The position numbers and the translations under genes were made by a program. The notes under the pieces are model-generated. The model did no database searches. It saw only the letters and a list, made by a program, of their open reading frames with translations, and was not told where the DNA came from. Source: an uncultured Pelagibacteraceae bacterium (GTDB taxonomy: Bacteria; Pseudomonadota; Alphaproteobacteria; Pelagibacterales; Pelagibacteraceae). Taken from it: DNA of 64,000 nt. How positions within the stretch are numbered: the first letter of the stretch is position 1; every line of letters begins with the position of its first letter. The stretch covers positions 42,789-106,788 of the forward strand of contig CACDVM010000003.1 of NCBI GenBank assembly GCA_902556265.1. The letters run 5' to 3'. This document shows positions 1 to 7,427 of this stretch, in pieces.

Positions 1-2
1 AT

Positions 3-503
3 TTAATTGAAAATAAATATTCTTCTAAAGGTAAAATAATTGGTATGGGTGGTTCAGCTGGTGGCCTACTAATGGGAGCAGTGGTTAATCAAGCACCAGA
101 ATTATTTTTAGGAATTGTGATGGCAGTTCCATTTGTTGACTCCTTGACGACTAACCTTGATCATTCCTTGCCATTAACGGTAGGGGAATTTGACGAATTT
201 GGAAATGCTAAAGAAAATAAAGAACATTTTGATTATATATTTTCTTATGCTCCATATAATAATATTAGAAAAATGGATTATCCTCATATGTTAATTACTA
301 CAAGTTTAAGTGACAATAGAGTTTTATTTGATGAGCCTGCAAAGTTTACTGCTAAGCTAAGAGATTTTAAGACAGATAACAACTTGTTGCTTTTAAAAAC
401 CGAAATGGATGCAGGTCATGGTGGTAAATCAGGTCGCGATGGCGCTATAGAAGAAATAGCCCTTGATTATGCATTTACATTAAAAATTTCAAATAAGATT
501 TAA
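3..503 (+). CDS. ptrB: Oligopeptidase B (protease II), C-terminal fragment
   Basis: The gene enters from the left edge; only the last 166 codons are visible. Oligopeptidase B is a serine peptidase of the prolyl oligopeptidase family (S9A) that cuts short peptides after Lys or Arg. The visible part is the end of the alpha/beta-hydrolase domain. The nucleophile motif GGSAGG is at about 48-65, the acidic residue lies in SDNRV, and the catalytic histidine is in DAGHGGKSGR, so the triad is complete. The stretch AVPFVDSL followed by PLTVGEFDEFGN is characteristic of this family rather than of prolyl endopeptidase. The next gene begins 99 bp downstream under its own promoter. Confidence 0.93.
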   Translation, partial: LIENKYSSKGKIIGMGGSAGGLLMGAVVNQAPELFLGIVMAVPFVDSLTTNLDHSLPLTVGEFDEFGNAKENKEHFDYIFSYAPYNNIRKMDYPHMLITTSLSDNRVLFDEPAKFTAKLRDFKTDNNLLLLKTEMDAGHGGKSGRDGAIEEIALDYAFTLKISNKI

Positions 504-514
504 TTTTTTTTGAT

Positions 515-543
515 CTTGAAAAATTAAAAAAAATTCCCAAATA
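515..543 (+). promoter_or_regulatory. Heat-shock (RpoH/sigma-32-type) promoter of the Hsp20 gene
   Basis: CTTGAAA at 515-521 and CCCAAATA at 536-543 are separated by 14 bases. This closely matches the sigma-32 pattern (CTTGAAA, N13-15, CCCCATnT). Transcription would be expected to start near 550, which is exactly where the first leader hairpin begins. The match is read by eye. The location before a small heat shock gene supports it. Confidence 0.7.
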
Positions 544-549
544 ACAATC

Positions 550-602
550 GTAGGTCGCCTAATGGGGCTTACAAAATAACTTGCTTAAAAAAGGAGGATA
601 TT
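550..602 (+). promoter_or_regulatory. ROSE-like RNA thermometer in the Hsp20 leader
   Basis: Two hairpins fill the leader. The first (550-572) pairs GTAGGTC with GGCTTAC around a TAAT loop, with one bulge. The second pairs CTTGCTT (580-586) with AAGGAGG (591-597) across an AAAA loop, enclosing the whole Shine-Dalgarno sequence 5 nt before the ATG at 603. Its stem has a central G-G opposition (583 and 594) inside TTGCT over AGGA. That is the signature of ROSE thermometers, which melt on heating to free the ribosome site. ROSE elements are known before Hsp20 genes in rhizobia; assigning this leader to that class is inference from the pairing. Confidence 0.65.
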
Positions 603-1049
603 ATGACAAGTAAGGATCTATCTATATTTAACTCACTAAGACCATTTTCTATTGGATTCGACGATATGTTCGACCAATTTGAAAATATGTTAGGTAATGG
701 TGGAATGACAATGCAGTCAAACTACCCACCTTACAATATTAGAAAAACTGGTAAGGACAACTATGCTATTGAGGTTGCATTAGCTGGTTTTAATAAGAAA
801 GATGTTGAGGTTGAGTTTGAAGATAATTTACTAACTGTAAAAACAAAACAATTTAGTAAATCAGATGACAAAAATGCAGATGGAGAAATAATTCATAAAG
901 GTATTTCTCAAAGACAATTTGCAAGATCTTTTACCATTGCTGACGATGTAAAAGTAAATGGTGCTGAACTTAAAGATGGTCTTTTAACAATCTCTTGTGA
1001 AAGAATTGTTCCAGAGCATAAAAAGAAAAAGCTTATTGAAATTAAATAA
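603..1049 (+). CDS. ibpA: Small heat shock protein, Hsp20/IbpA family
   Basis: A cytoplasmic ATP-independent holdase that binds unfolding proteins and passes them to DnaK/ClpB. The 148-residue protein has an alpha-crystallin domain at about residues 40-132. It starts with YPPYNIRKTGKDNYAIEVALAGF, recognisable as the IbpA form, and includes the conserved DGLLTI strand. The C-terminal tail carries an I-x-I-type anchor (LIEIK) used for oligomer assembly. The start is fixed by a strong AAGGAGG sequence 5 nt upstream, itself buried in a hairpin. Expression is likely doubly heat-controlled: an RpoH-like promoter at 515-543 and a ROSE-like thermometer at 550-602. The gene ends just before a hairpin shared with the converging lipoprotein gene. 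Confidence 0.95.
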   Translation: MTSKDLSIFNSLRPFSIGFDDMFDQFENMLGNGGMTMQSNYPPYNIRKTGKDNYAIEVALAGFNKKDVEVEFEDNLLTVKTKQFSKSDDKNADGEIIHKGISQRQFARSFTIADDVKVNGAELKDGLLTISCERIVPEHKKKKLIEIK

Positions 1050-1061
1050 GTAAAAACCTTG

Positions 1062-1086
1062 CTTGCGGAGATTTATTCTCCGCAGG
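1062..1086. terminator. Hairpin between converging ibpA and lipoprotein gene
   Basis: TGCGGAG (1064-1070) and CTCCGCA (1078-1084) form a 7-bp GC-rich stem with a 7-nt loop, extended by two more pairs. It lies in the 41-bp gap between the converging genes. On the minus strand the stem is followed by a short T-rich run, so it probably stops leftward transcription best and may work in both directions. Confidence 0.6.
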
Positions 1087-1090
1087 TAAT

Positions 1091-1396
1091 CTAAAAACAA
1101 CCATTAGACGTAAATCCCACAACAACAGAACTACTGTCTATTTCAAATCTTCTTTCGCACGGAATTCCATATTTTTTTGTGTTATAAACAAATACTAAAT
1201 TTCCTTTATCATTTTTAAAATCTTCGTCTGGATTACCTAAATTTACTTTTAAATCATTTAAAGATTTACCAATGAATTTACTAAGTTTTTGATTTTCTTT
1301 TTCAACAATAGAATCGGTTTTTTGTTTAATGGTTTTACAACCTGTTACCAAGATCATTAATAAAAAGCTGATGAACAAAATTTTAAGCTTTTTCAT
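1091..1396 (-). CDS. Small predicted lipoprotein of unknown function
   Basis: I do not recognise a specific family. The 101-residue product has a short N-terminal hydrophobic segment ending in a lipobox (LVTGC, lipid-modified Cys at residue 20), so it should be an envelope lipoprotein. The mature part has a short Lys-rich helix. It is followed by a small domain with a GKSLNDLKVNLGNPD stretch and two further Cys residues, near the middle of the C-terminal half and at the end. The pattern of a Gly-x-Pro turn followed by beta strands recalls the SmpA/BamE-like fold, but this is only a resemblance. It converges on the Hsp20 gene and diverges from the purine permease. Confidence 0.7.
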   Translation of the reverse strand: MKKLKILFISFLLMILVTGCKTIKQKTDSIVEKENQKLSKFIGKSLNDLKVNLGNPDEDFKNDKGNLVFVYNTKKYGIPCERRFEIDSSSVVVGFTSNGCF

Positions 1397-1518
1397 AAAA
1401 TGATTTTACAGTCTAATTATGGCATAAATATAAACTTCTGAGTTGAAATATGTGAATAAAGGCTAGTTTTAAAAGGTAATTTTAAGAAGAATCAAATAAT
1501 TATTCTGTAGGAGGAAAA

Positions 1519-2829
1519 ATGCTTGAAAATTATTTTAATTATAAAAAACACAAAACAGATTTTAAAACAGAAGTAATAGCCGGAACAACTACATTCCTGA
1601 CAATGGCTTATATAATGTTTTTAAATCCATTTATATTATCAGGAGAATTTGCCGGTCCTGATAAAGGGTTCTTTGATTTCGGCGCAGTTTATACAGCAAC
1701 GATTTTGGCTACAGCATTAGCATGTTTCATAATGGCTTTTTATGGAAAAACTTGGCCGATTGGACTTGCACCAGGTATGGGGATAAATGCATTTGTAGCT
1801 TTTGGGGTTTGTGCAGGAATGGGATACACACCACAAGAAGCTTTGGGTGCCGTGTTAGTTGCGGGAATATTGTTCTTAATTATATCTCTTACACCTATTA
1901 GAGCTTGGTTAATCAACTCAATTCCAAAAAGTTTAAAATTGGGAATTGGAGCAGGTATAGGTTTATTTTTAGCAATAATTGGTCTTCAAATAATGGAAGT
2001 CGTTGTCGATAACCCTGTTACATTAGTGCAACTTGGTAACTTAGGTGATCCTTTGGTCTTACTTGGGTGTGCAACTTTCATTGCAATAATTGTATTAGAA
2101 AAAATGAATGTCAAAGGTAATATAATAATCGGTATTCTAGTATTTAGTATTATTGCTTGGGCTACTGGTCTTGCAAAATTTAATGGTATTGCAAGCTCAC
2201 CGCCGCCAATGACTTATCTATTTGAGTTTGACCTATCTGCGGCTATGACAGCAGGTATGTCTACGGTAATATTTACTTTGTTATTTATTGACTTTTTTGA
2301 TACTGCGGGAACTTTAACTTCAGTTGCAAATGTTGCTGGTAAAGTTGGTAAAGATGGAAAAGTCCAAGATATCAATAAAGCTATGTTATCAGATAGCGTC
2401 GGTACAGTGGCTGGTGCAATGATGGGAACAACTACGGTTACAAGTTATGTAGAGTCCGGGGCTGGTGTGAAAGCTGGAGGGAAAACTGGAATGACTTCAC
2501 TTGTAATAGGACTGTTGTTCTTAGCGTGTATTTTTTTCGCCCCTTTAGCGACTAGTTTACCAAAACAAATTGATGGTGCTGCTTTACTGTTTGTTTCTGT
2601 TCTCTTTATAAGAAATATCACTGATATCGAATGGAATGACATTTCAGAGTCAGCTCCTGCTATACTTGCAATGATTGCTATGCCTTTAACGTACAGTATT
2701 AGTAATGGTATTGCTTTAGCATTTGTATCATATGCTTTAATCAAATTATTTACTGGAAAATTTTCTACTACTTCACCAGCAATATGGATTGTTGCAATTC
2801 TTAGTGTTGTTAGTTTTGCAGTTGCGTAA
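1519..2829 (+). CDS. NCS2-family purine permease (AzgA/PurP-like)
   Basis: An inner-membrane proton-coupled importer, most likely of adenine, guanine or hypoxanthine. The 436-residue length and roughly 12-14 hydrophobic segments fit the AzgA branch of the NCS2 superfamily. Conserved signatures include AGTTTFLTMAYIMFLNP near the N-terminus, PGMGINAFVAF around residue 95, the FIDFFDTAGTL motif around residue 257, and GTTTVTSYVESGAGVKAGGKTG around residue 300. The start is supported by AGGAGG at 1509-1514. The neighbouring converging gene is a purine-type phosphoribosyltransferase, which would trap imported bases as nucleotides. No purine riboswitch could be recognised in the 122-bp upstream gap. 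The exact substrate cannot be told from sequence alone. Confidence 0.9.
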   Translation: MLENYFNYKKHKTDFKTEVIAGTTTFLTMAYIMFLNPFILSGEFAGPDKGFFDFGAVYTATILATALACFIMAFYGKTWPIGLAPGMGINAFVAFGVCAGMGYTPQEALGAVLVAGILFLIISLTPIRAWLINSIPKSLKLGIGAGIGLFLAIIGLQIMEVVVDNPVTLVQLGNLGDPLVLLGCATFIAIIVLEKMNVKGNIIIGILVFSIIAWATGLAKFNGIASSPPPMTYLFEFDLSAAMTAGMSTVIFTLLFIDFFDTAGTLTSVANVAGKVGKDGKVQDINKAMLSDSVGTVAGAMMGTTTVTSYVESGAGVKAGGKTGMTSLVIGLLFLACIFFAPLATSLPKQIDGAALLFVSVLFIRNITDIEWNDISESAPAILAMIAMPLTYSISNGIALAFVSYALIKLFTGKFSTTSPAIWIVAILSVVSFAVA

Positions 2830-2841
2830 ACAAAAAATTTG

Positions 2842-2867
2842 ATAGGGCCAGTTTAAACTGGCCCTAT
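2842..2867. terminator. Perfect 26-bp palindrome, bidirectional terminator
   Basis: Thirteen bases beginning ATAGGGCCAG are mirrored exactly, centred between 2854 and 2855. As RNA it gives a stem of about 11 bp with a tight AT loop. T-rich sequence follows on the plus strand and A-rich sequence precedes it, so U runs follow the hairpin in both directions. It serves the converging purine permease and phosphoribosyltransferase genes. The stop codon of the latter (2864-2866) lies inside the right arm. Confidence 0.9.
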
Positions 2868-3400
2868 TTATTTTTATTTATAATTTCTTTAATAGACAAT
2901 TCCTCGTAATGCTCAGTCGGTTGAACAATCCAAGGGTCTGAATCTAATTTTACTGGACAAAAATCTGGTTCAAAAGACGATGATTTTTTTTTCCATAAAC
3001 ATGCTGTTTTAACTTCTTTAATATAATTCTTTGTTGGTCCATAATTTCTTAACCATTCAATACTTTTATTAAGAGTGAGACCAGTATCTGATAAATCGTC
3101 AATTAAAAGAACTTTATTAAAATCCTTGTTATTTGCTAGTGAACTTATTTCTCTCGCAAACATTAGCTGACCTTGTTTATCTTCCATGCCTTTTCCTGAA
3201 TAACTTTGAATAACAATATAAGCTATAGGAAGTTTTAGTATTCTAGAAAGAATATCAATTATTGGGGCTGCTCCCCTCATAATACCTACTAAAACTGTGG
3301 GTCTATAATTATTGTGAATTTGAATTGCTAATTTTTCGACAATTCTAGTATATTCGTCAAAGCTTATTACTAATTTATCTTCCATGGAATTTTTTATCAT
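2864..3400 (-). CDS. Purine phosphoribosyltransferase (Gpt/Hpt-like)
   Basis: Predicted to join a purine base to PRPP, giving a nucleotide monophosphate for salvage. The 178-residue protein has the type I PRTase fold. The PRPP-binding signature VLLIDDLSDTGLTL is at about residues 99-112, and an early GIMRGAAPI loop matches the hypoxanthine/xanthine-guanine family. A DPWIVQPTEHYEE tail near the C-terminus resembles the base-binding hood. Met6 (3385) is an alternative start. The gene converges on the purine permease with only a shared palindromic terminator between them, consistent with an import-and-trap pair. Whether it prefers hypoxanthine, guanine or xanthine is not visible. Confidence 0.82.
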   Translation of the reverse strand: MIKNSMEDKLVISFDEYTRIVEKLAIQIHNNYRPTVLVGIMRGAAPIIDILSRILKLPIAYIVIQSYSGKGMEDKQGQLMFAREISSLANNKDFNKVLLIDDLSDTGLTLNKSIEWLRNYGPTKNYIKEVKTACLWKKKSSSFEPDFCPVKLDSDPWIVQPTEHYEELSIKEIINKNK

Positions 3401-3433
3401 ATAAAAAAAATTAAAAAAGATTAAAAAGTAACT

Positions 3434-4324
3434 ATGAAAATTTTTGATTGTTTCATGTATTTTGATGAGGAAATTGTTTTAGAATTAAGACTTAATATTC
3501 TTAATAAATATGTGGACTATTTTGTAATTGTTGAAAGCACTTTTACTCATCGAGGGGATAAAAGGAAACTACTTTTTAATCACAAAAAATTCGAAAAATT
3601 TAAAGATAAAATAATTTATATCGTTAATGATAATGAGCCTGAAAATATTGAAAAAATATATAATACTGATGATGAAAGTGAAAAATCGAGAAAATATATA
3701 TTTAATGCTGGGTTTAGAGAAAATGGACAAAGAAATTTCATTTTATATGGATTAGAAAAAGCTAAAGATGAGGATTTAATTTTAGTTTCAGATGTGGATG
3801 AAATTCCAAATTTAGAGAACTTGAATTTTAAAAATATAAAAGAAAAAATAATTTTATTTCAACAAGATATGTTTTATTACAAATTCAATCTTAAGTTACC
3901 GAATTTAATTTGGGCTGGTACAAAAGGATGTAAAAAAAAATATCTAGAGTCACCGCAATGGCTACGAAATGTAAAAGATAAAAAATTTGGATTTTTTAGA
4001 TTAGATACATTTTTTTCAAAAACAAAATATATAAATATTAAATTTATTAATAATGGTGGTTGGCATTTTACAAATATAAAAACTGCTTCTGAGATTGAAC
4101 ATAAGCTTAAATCATATCTTCACCATAGGGAATTTGACTCTAATCCATTATCAAAGGATGAAATCGAAAAAATTATGACAGACAAAAAAGCAATTTATAA
4201 TTTAAAAACTGATAAACGATTAAATAAATTTGGTGATGGAGAAAAGCTTGAAAAATATCCACTAGACAAACTTCCAGAATTTTTGCAAAATAATATAATT
4301 AACTACCAAGATTGGATTGAGTAA
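3434..4324 (+). CDS. Glycosyltransferase family 17 protein
   Basis: GT17 includes eukaryotic beta-1,4-mannosyl-glycoprotein N-acetylglucosaminyltransferase (MGAT3). Bacterial members are uncharacterised transferases probably acting on surface glycans. The 296-residue protein starts with the family hallmark KIFDCFMYFDEEIVLELRLN. FVIVESTFTHRG follows, and a DVDEIP metal-binding DxD-type motif lies at about residue 120. A conserved GGWHFTNI segment falls near residue 210. There is no signal peptide or membrane span, so it is probably cytosolic or peripheral. The DUF1330 gene follows 2 bp later and is probably co-transcribed. Donor and acceptor sugars cannot be inferred. Confidence 0.85.
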   Translation: MKIFDCFMYFDEEIVLELRLNILNKYVDYFVIVESTFTHRGDKRKLLFNHKKFEKFKDKIIYIVNDNEPENIEKIYNTDDESEKSRKYIFNAGFRENGQRNFILYGLEKAKDEDLILVSDVDEIPNLENLNFKNIKEKIILFQQDMFYYKFNLKLPNLIWAGTKGCKKKYLESPQWLRNVKDKKFGFFRLDTFFSKTKYINIKFINNGGWHFTNIKTASEIEHKLKSYLHHREFDSNPLSKDEIEKIMTDKKAIYNLKTDKRLNKFGDGEKLEKYPLDKLPEFLQNNIINYQDWIE

Positions 4325-4326
4325 TT

Positions 4327-4614
4327 ATGAAAGCTTATTGGGTCTGCATATATGAAAAAATTGATAATACTGAAAAATTAAAAGAGTATGCAGTTAAAGC
4401 AAAACTGGCTATAGAAAAATTTTCAGGAAAATTTCTAGTTAGAGGTGGAAAAAATAGAACTAATGATGGAATAGAGTCTCCAAGAATAATTGTAGTTGAA
4501 TTCTCAGATTATAATACTGCCTTAGAGTGCTATGACTCTACAGAGTACCAAAAAGCACATGATATTCTAGAAGGTCATGTTGTGAGACATCATCAGATAG
4601 TCGAGGGTAGCTAA
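4327..4614 (+). CDS. DUF1330 family protein
   Basis: A 95-residue protein of the DUF1330 family, a ferredoxin-like alpha/beta-barrel dimer fold with no established reaction. Visible family features are the opening KAYWVCIYEKIDN, the glycine-rich FLVRGGK turn near residue 38, and IIVVEFSDYNTALECYDSTEYQKA in the middle, ending with a histidine-rich RHHQIVEG strand. It lies 2 bp after the glycosyltransferase gene, suggesting one transcript. Its stop codon overlaps that of the converging DNA glycosylase gene by 4 bp. Function is unknown. Confidence 0.85.
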   Translation: MKAYWVCIYEKIDNTEKLKEYAVKAKLAIEKFSGKFLVRGGKNRTNDGIESPRIIVVEFSDYNTALECYDSTEYQKAHDILEGHVVRHHQIVEGS

Positions 4615-5246
4615 TACTGAATAGGTTCAGGATCAATGCTTCGCCATAGATACCAAGTAGCTACCGAACAATATGGAGAAAATCTTTTTTTTAGCAAGTT
4701 CACAAACTTATCAGGTGGTAAATATTTTTTTTTATAATTTTTTGAGATTGCTCTCAAAAGACCAATATCTTGAGTCGGCCAAATGTTCGACCTATTATAT
4801 GTAAAAAGTAAAATCATTTCTGCTGACCATCTACCAATTTGTCTTAAGCTTGAAAGATAAATTATAGCCTCTTCATCACTCATTTTGGTAATTAAACTTG
4901 GATTAAAAGATTTCTCTAGAATTTGTTTTGTTAAACTTTTTATTCCTAAAACTTTTTGCCGACTCAAACCACAACTTTTTAATTGGGCAAATGATAATTT
5001 TGAAACAGTTTTAGGATTAATTTTATTATTACATTTTTTTTTAAATCTCATAAAAACAGAATTAGCAGCTGCAACACTTATTTGTTGTCCAATTATACTT
5101 TTGCACAAGGAAAAGAATACATCCCTTCTTGATGTTAAAATTATTTCTGAAGGACTTTGATAGCTTTTAATTAAGTTTGACATTGTATTATCTTTTTTAG
5201 ATAAAAACTTTTTTGCTTTATTCCAGTATTTTGGAATTTTAGTCAT
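4611..5246 (-). CDS. AlkA-like DNA-3-methyladenine glycosylase (HhH-GPD)
   Basis: A base-excision repair glycosylase predicted to remove alkylated purines. The 211-residue protein has only the helix-hairpin-helix GPD domain and lacks the N-terminal domain of E. coli AlkA (282 residues). The hairpin is LRQIGRWSAEMILLFT (about residues 135-150). The catalytic aspartate is in PTQDIGLLRA about 10 residues later. An early SLCKSIIGQQIS segment is typical of the superfamily. No FeS-cluster cysteine loop is seen, arguing against EndoIII/MutY. It overlaps the start of the upstream EamA transporter gene by 8 bp and is probably co-transcribed with it. Confidence 0.88.
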   Translation of the reverse strand: MTKIPKYWNKAKKFLSKKDNTMSNLIKSYQSPSEIILTSRRDVFFSLCKSIIGQQISVAAANSVFMRFKKKCNNKINPKTVSKLSFAQLKSCGLSRQKVLGIKSLTKQILEKSFNPSLITKMSDEEAIIYLSSLRQIGRWSAEMILLFTYNRSNIWPTQDIGLLRAISKNYKKKYLPPDKFVNLLKKRFSPYCSVATWYLWRSIDPEPIQY

Positions 5247-6123
5247 TGATTGTTTTAGTGGTGATAATTTTTTTATTATAAATTTCCCTTCTAAAAATTA
5301 TCAAAGTTGAAATGATTACCAAAAGAGCACCAACTAGGGTCTTGATTGTAGGTATTTCGTCCCAAATAAAATATCCAAAAATTATTGCAAAAACTAATGC
5401 TAAATATTTTAAGGGAGTTACTAGAGAAACTTCTGAATATTTATATGACTGACTTAGCCATAAATTAGCAACTCCGCCAAAAATACCTATAAATGATAAT
5501 AAAATTAAATGATTTAAGCTTGGCATCACCCACCCTTGTGGAATTGTAAAAAAACTCAATAGAGTTATTGAAAGAGAGAAATAGAATGAGATTAACCAAA
5601 CCGGCTCCGTTGAGGACAATTGTCTAATCGTTATTGCAACATAAGAGAGTCCTAAACAAAAAATAATTGGAAAGATATAGTAAACATTAAGATTACTTAT
5701 TCCAGGCTCCGTAATAATTAAAATACCAACAAAACCTACTAGAACCGCTAGCCATCTAAAAATTCCTACTTTCTCACTCAGAAGAAAAATTGAAAAAATA
5801 GTTGTAAAAATTGGAGCTGCAAATGAAATACTCACTACTGTTGCTAAAGGTAATTCCCTCAAGGCTATAAATATTGCTACAAGAGCAATCAATCCCGATG
5901 TACATCTTAACATATGAAGACCAGGCCTTTTGGTTTGATAAAAATTATGAAGTCTTTCTTTTGGAATTACAAAAAAATAAAAAATTATTCCAAAAAATCC
6001 TCTAAAAAATAAAACTTGACCAATTGGATAATCAACAGACCATTTAACTATTACATCCATCAAGGAAAATGCACATATTGACATAAACATGTACAAAAAA
6101 CCTAATTGATTTTTACTAAGCAT
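5239..6123 (-). CDS. EamA/DMT-family membrane transporter
   Basis: A 294-residue inner-membrane protein with about ten hydrophobic segments arranged as two EamA repeats of five, typical of the drug/metabolite transporter superfamily. The N-terminal repeat includes MDVIVKWSVDYPIGQVLFFRGFFG and the second VWLISFYFSLSITLL. These are close to a common alphaproteobacterial group often labelled RhaT-like or S-adenosylmethionine-transporter-like. The substrate cannot be read from the sequence. It is transcribed leftward with the DNA glycosylase, whose start it overlaps, and diverges from msrA across a 36-bp gap. Confidence 0.87.
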   Translation of the reverse strand: MLSKNQLGFLYMFMSICAFSLMDVIVKWSVDYPIGQVLFFRGFFGIIFYFFVIPKERLHNFYQTKRPGLHMLRCTSGLIALVAIFIALRELPLATVVSISFAAPIFTTIFSIFLLSEKVGIFRWLAVLVGFVGILIITEPGISNLNVYYIFPIIFCLGLSYVAITIRQLSSTEPVWLISFYFSLSITLLSFFTIPQGWVMPSLNHLILLSFIGIFGGVANLWLSQSYKYSEVSLVTPLKYLALVFAIIFGYFIWDEIPTIKTLVGALLVIISTLIIFRREIYNKKIITTKTIND

Positions 6124-6159
6124 ATGAAATAATTTGTAAATTAATTTAACTTATAATCA

Positions 6160-6603
6160 ATGGAAATAGCAGTTTTAGCTCTTGGATGTTTTTGGGGACC
6201 AGAAATTAAATTTAGTAAAATTGAGGGTATTATTAAAACAGAAGTTGGATATTGTGGGGGCAATAGCCCAACCACAACTTACAAAGAAGTTTGCACAGGC
6301 AATACTAATCATGCCGAAGTCGTAAAACTTGATTTTGATGAAAAGATTATATCATATGAAAAGATCTTAAAAACTTTCTTTCAAATTCACGATCCAACTA
6401 CCTTAAATTCTCAAGGACCAGATTTTGGAACTCAATATAGAAGTGAAATATTTTATCTTAACGATAACCAAAAGAAAATTGCTGAAAAAGTTTTAAATGA
6501 CACTAATGAAAGATTATCAGGCAAGATTGTTACTAAAATTTCATTATTGAAAAATTATTGTCCTGCTGAGGAATATCATCAAAAATATTTAGAAAAAAGG
6601 TAA
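6160..6603 (+). CDS. msrA: Peptide methionine sulfoxide reductase MsrA
   Basis: Repairs methionine-S-sulfoxide in proteins at the expense of thioredoxin. The catalytic motif GCFWG is at residues 9-13 and the conserved GYCGG follows at about 31-35. HAEVVKLDFD and HDPTTLNSQGPDFGTQYRS, the substrate pocket, lie mid-protein. The terminal AEEYHQKYL motif is present. At 147 residues it is the short form, lacking the longer N- and C-terminal extensions. A Cys just before the AEEYHQ motif (NYCPAEE) could be the resolving cysteine. It starts a tight rightward run with a sulfurtransferase and an RND efflux pair; the next gene begins 1 bp after its stop. Confidence 0.94.
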   Translation: MEIAVLALGCFWGPEIKFSKIEGIIKTEVGYCGGNSPTTTYKEVCTGNTNHAEVVKLDFDEKIISYEKILKTFFQIHDPTTLNSQGPDFGTQYRSEIFYLNDNQKKIAEKVLNDTNERLSGKIVTKISLLKNYCPAEEYHQKYLEKR

Positions 6604-6604
6604 A

Positions 6605-7420
6605 ATGTCATTAGTAGAAACCGATTGGTTGGAAAAAAATATTAGTTCTGTAAAAGTTATAGATTGCTCGTGGCATATGCCACAAACAAAAAGAAATGGA
6701 TTAAAAGAATATAAAAATCAGCATATACCTAATTCTATTTTTTTTGACTTAGATGCTAACTCTAGAAAAGAAATTAATTTACCACATATGTTAGTTAACC
6801 AAAAAGATTGGATGCAAATTGTATCAAAAATGGGGATAAAAAATGAAGATGAAATAGTCATCTATGATAACTCAGATGTGATTAGCTCGTGTAGATGTTG
6901 GTTTAATTTTATTTATTTTGGTCATAATCCTAAATTAGTTCATGTTTTAAATGGTGGACTTAAAAAATGGATTAAAGAAAATAAAGAAGTCACAAATGAT
7001 GCCACAAGTATTAAGATATCCGACTACAAAATCTTTGAAAAAAAAGAACTTGTTAAAACTAAAGAACAAATTGATCTTAATATTGAAGAAAAATATTTTA
7101 AAGTGATAGATGCTAGGAGTAAAGAAAGATTTTATGGCAGGGTTCCAGAACCTAGAAAAGGTTTAAGAAGTGGCAGTATAAAAAATTCTTTTTGTATACC
7201 TTTTAATCTTTGTTTATGTGAAGACAAAACGTTTAAAAGTAAAAAAGATCTTAAACTTATTTTTGGAACTTGTTTAAAAGATATAAATGAAAAAAATATT
7301 GTTTTTTCATGTGGTTCTGGAGTTACTGCGTGTGTTTTGGCACTAGCTTATTCTTTAATAAATGATAAATATCATCCCTGTATTTATGATGGCTCTTGGG
7401 CTGAATACGGAATAATTTAA
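6605..7420 (+). CDS. sseA: 3-mercaptopyruvate/thiosulfate sulfurtransferase
   Basis: Transfers sulfur from 3-mercaptopyruvate or thiosulfate to acceptors such as cyanide or thiols. The 271-residue protein has the tandem rhodanese layout. The inactive N-terminal domain starts with WLEKNISSVKVIDCSWHMP. The active C-terminal domain carries the persulfide loop CGSGVTA near residue 238. The CGSGVTA loop, rather than CRKGVTA, favours 3-mercaptopyruvate as donor. RVPEPRKGLRSGSIKNSFCIPF is the conserved second-domain entry. It sits between msrA and the RND adaptor with almost no spacing, so all four genes are probably co-transcribed. Confidence 0.93.
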   Translation: MSLVETDWLEKNISSVKVIDCSWHMPQTKRNGLKEYKNQHIPNSIFFDLDANSRKEINLPHMLVNQKDWMQIVSKMGIKNEDEIVIYDNSDVISSCRCWFNFIYFGHNPKLVHVLNGGLKKWIKENKEVTNDATSIKISDYKIFEKKELVKTKEQIDLNIEEKYFKVIDARSKERFYGRVPEPRKGLRSGSIKNSFCIPFNLCLCEDKTFKSKKDLKLIFGTCLKDINEKNIVFSCGSGVTACVLALAYSLINDKYHPCIYDGSWAEYGII

Positions 7421-7427
7421 ATTAAAC

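Noticed and set aside
1397..1518. Possible purine riboswitch before the AzgA-type permease
   Set aside because: The gap has some TATGGC-like bases, but I could not find the three-way junction core or the paired loops of a purine aptamer.
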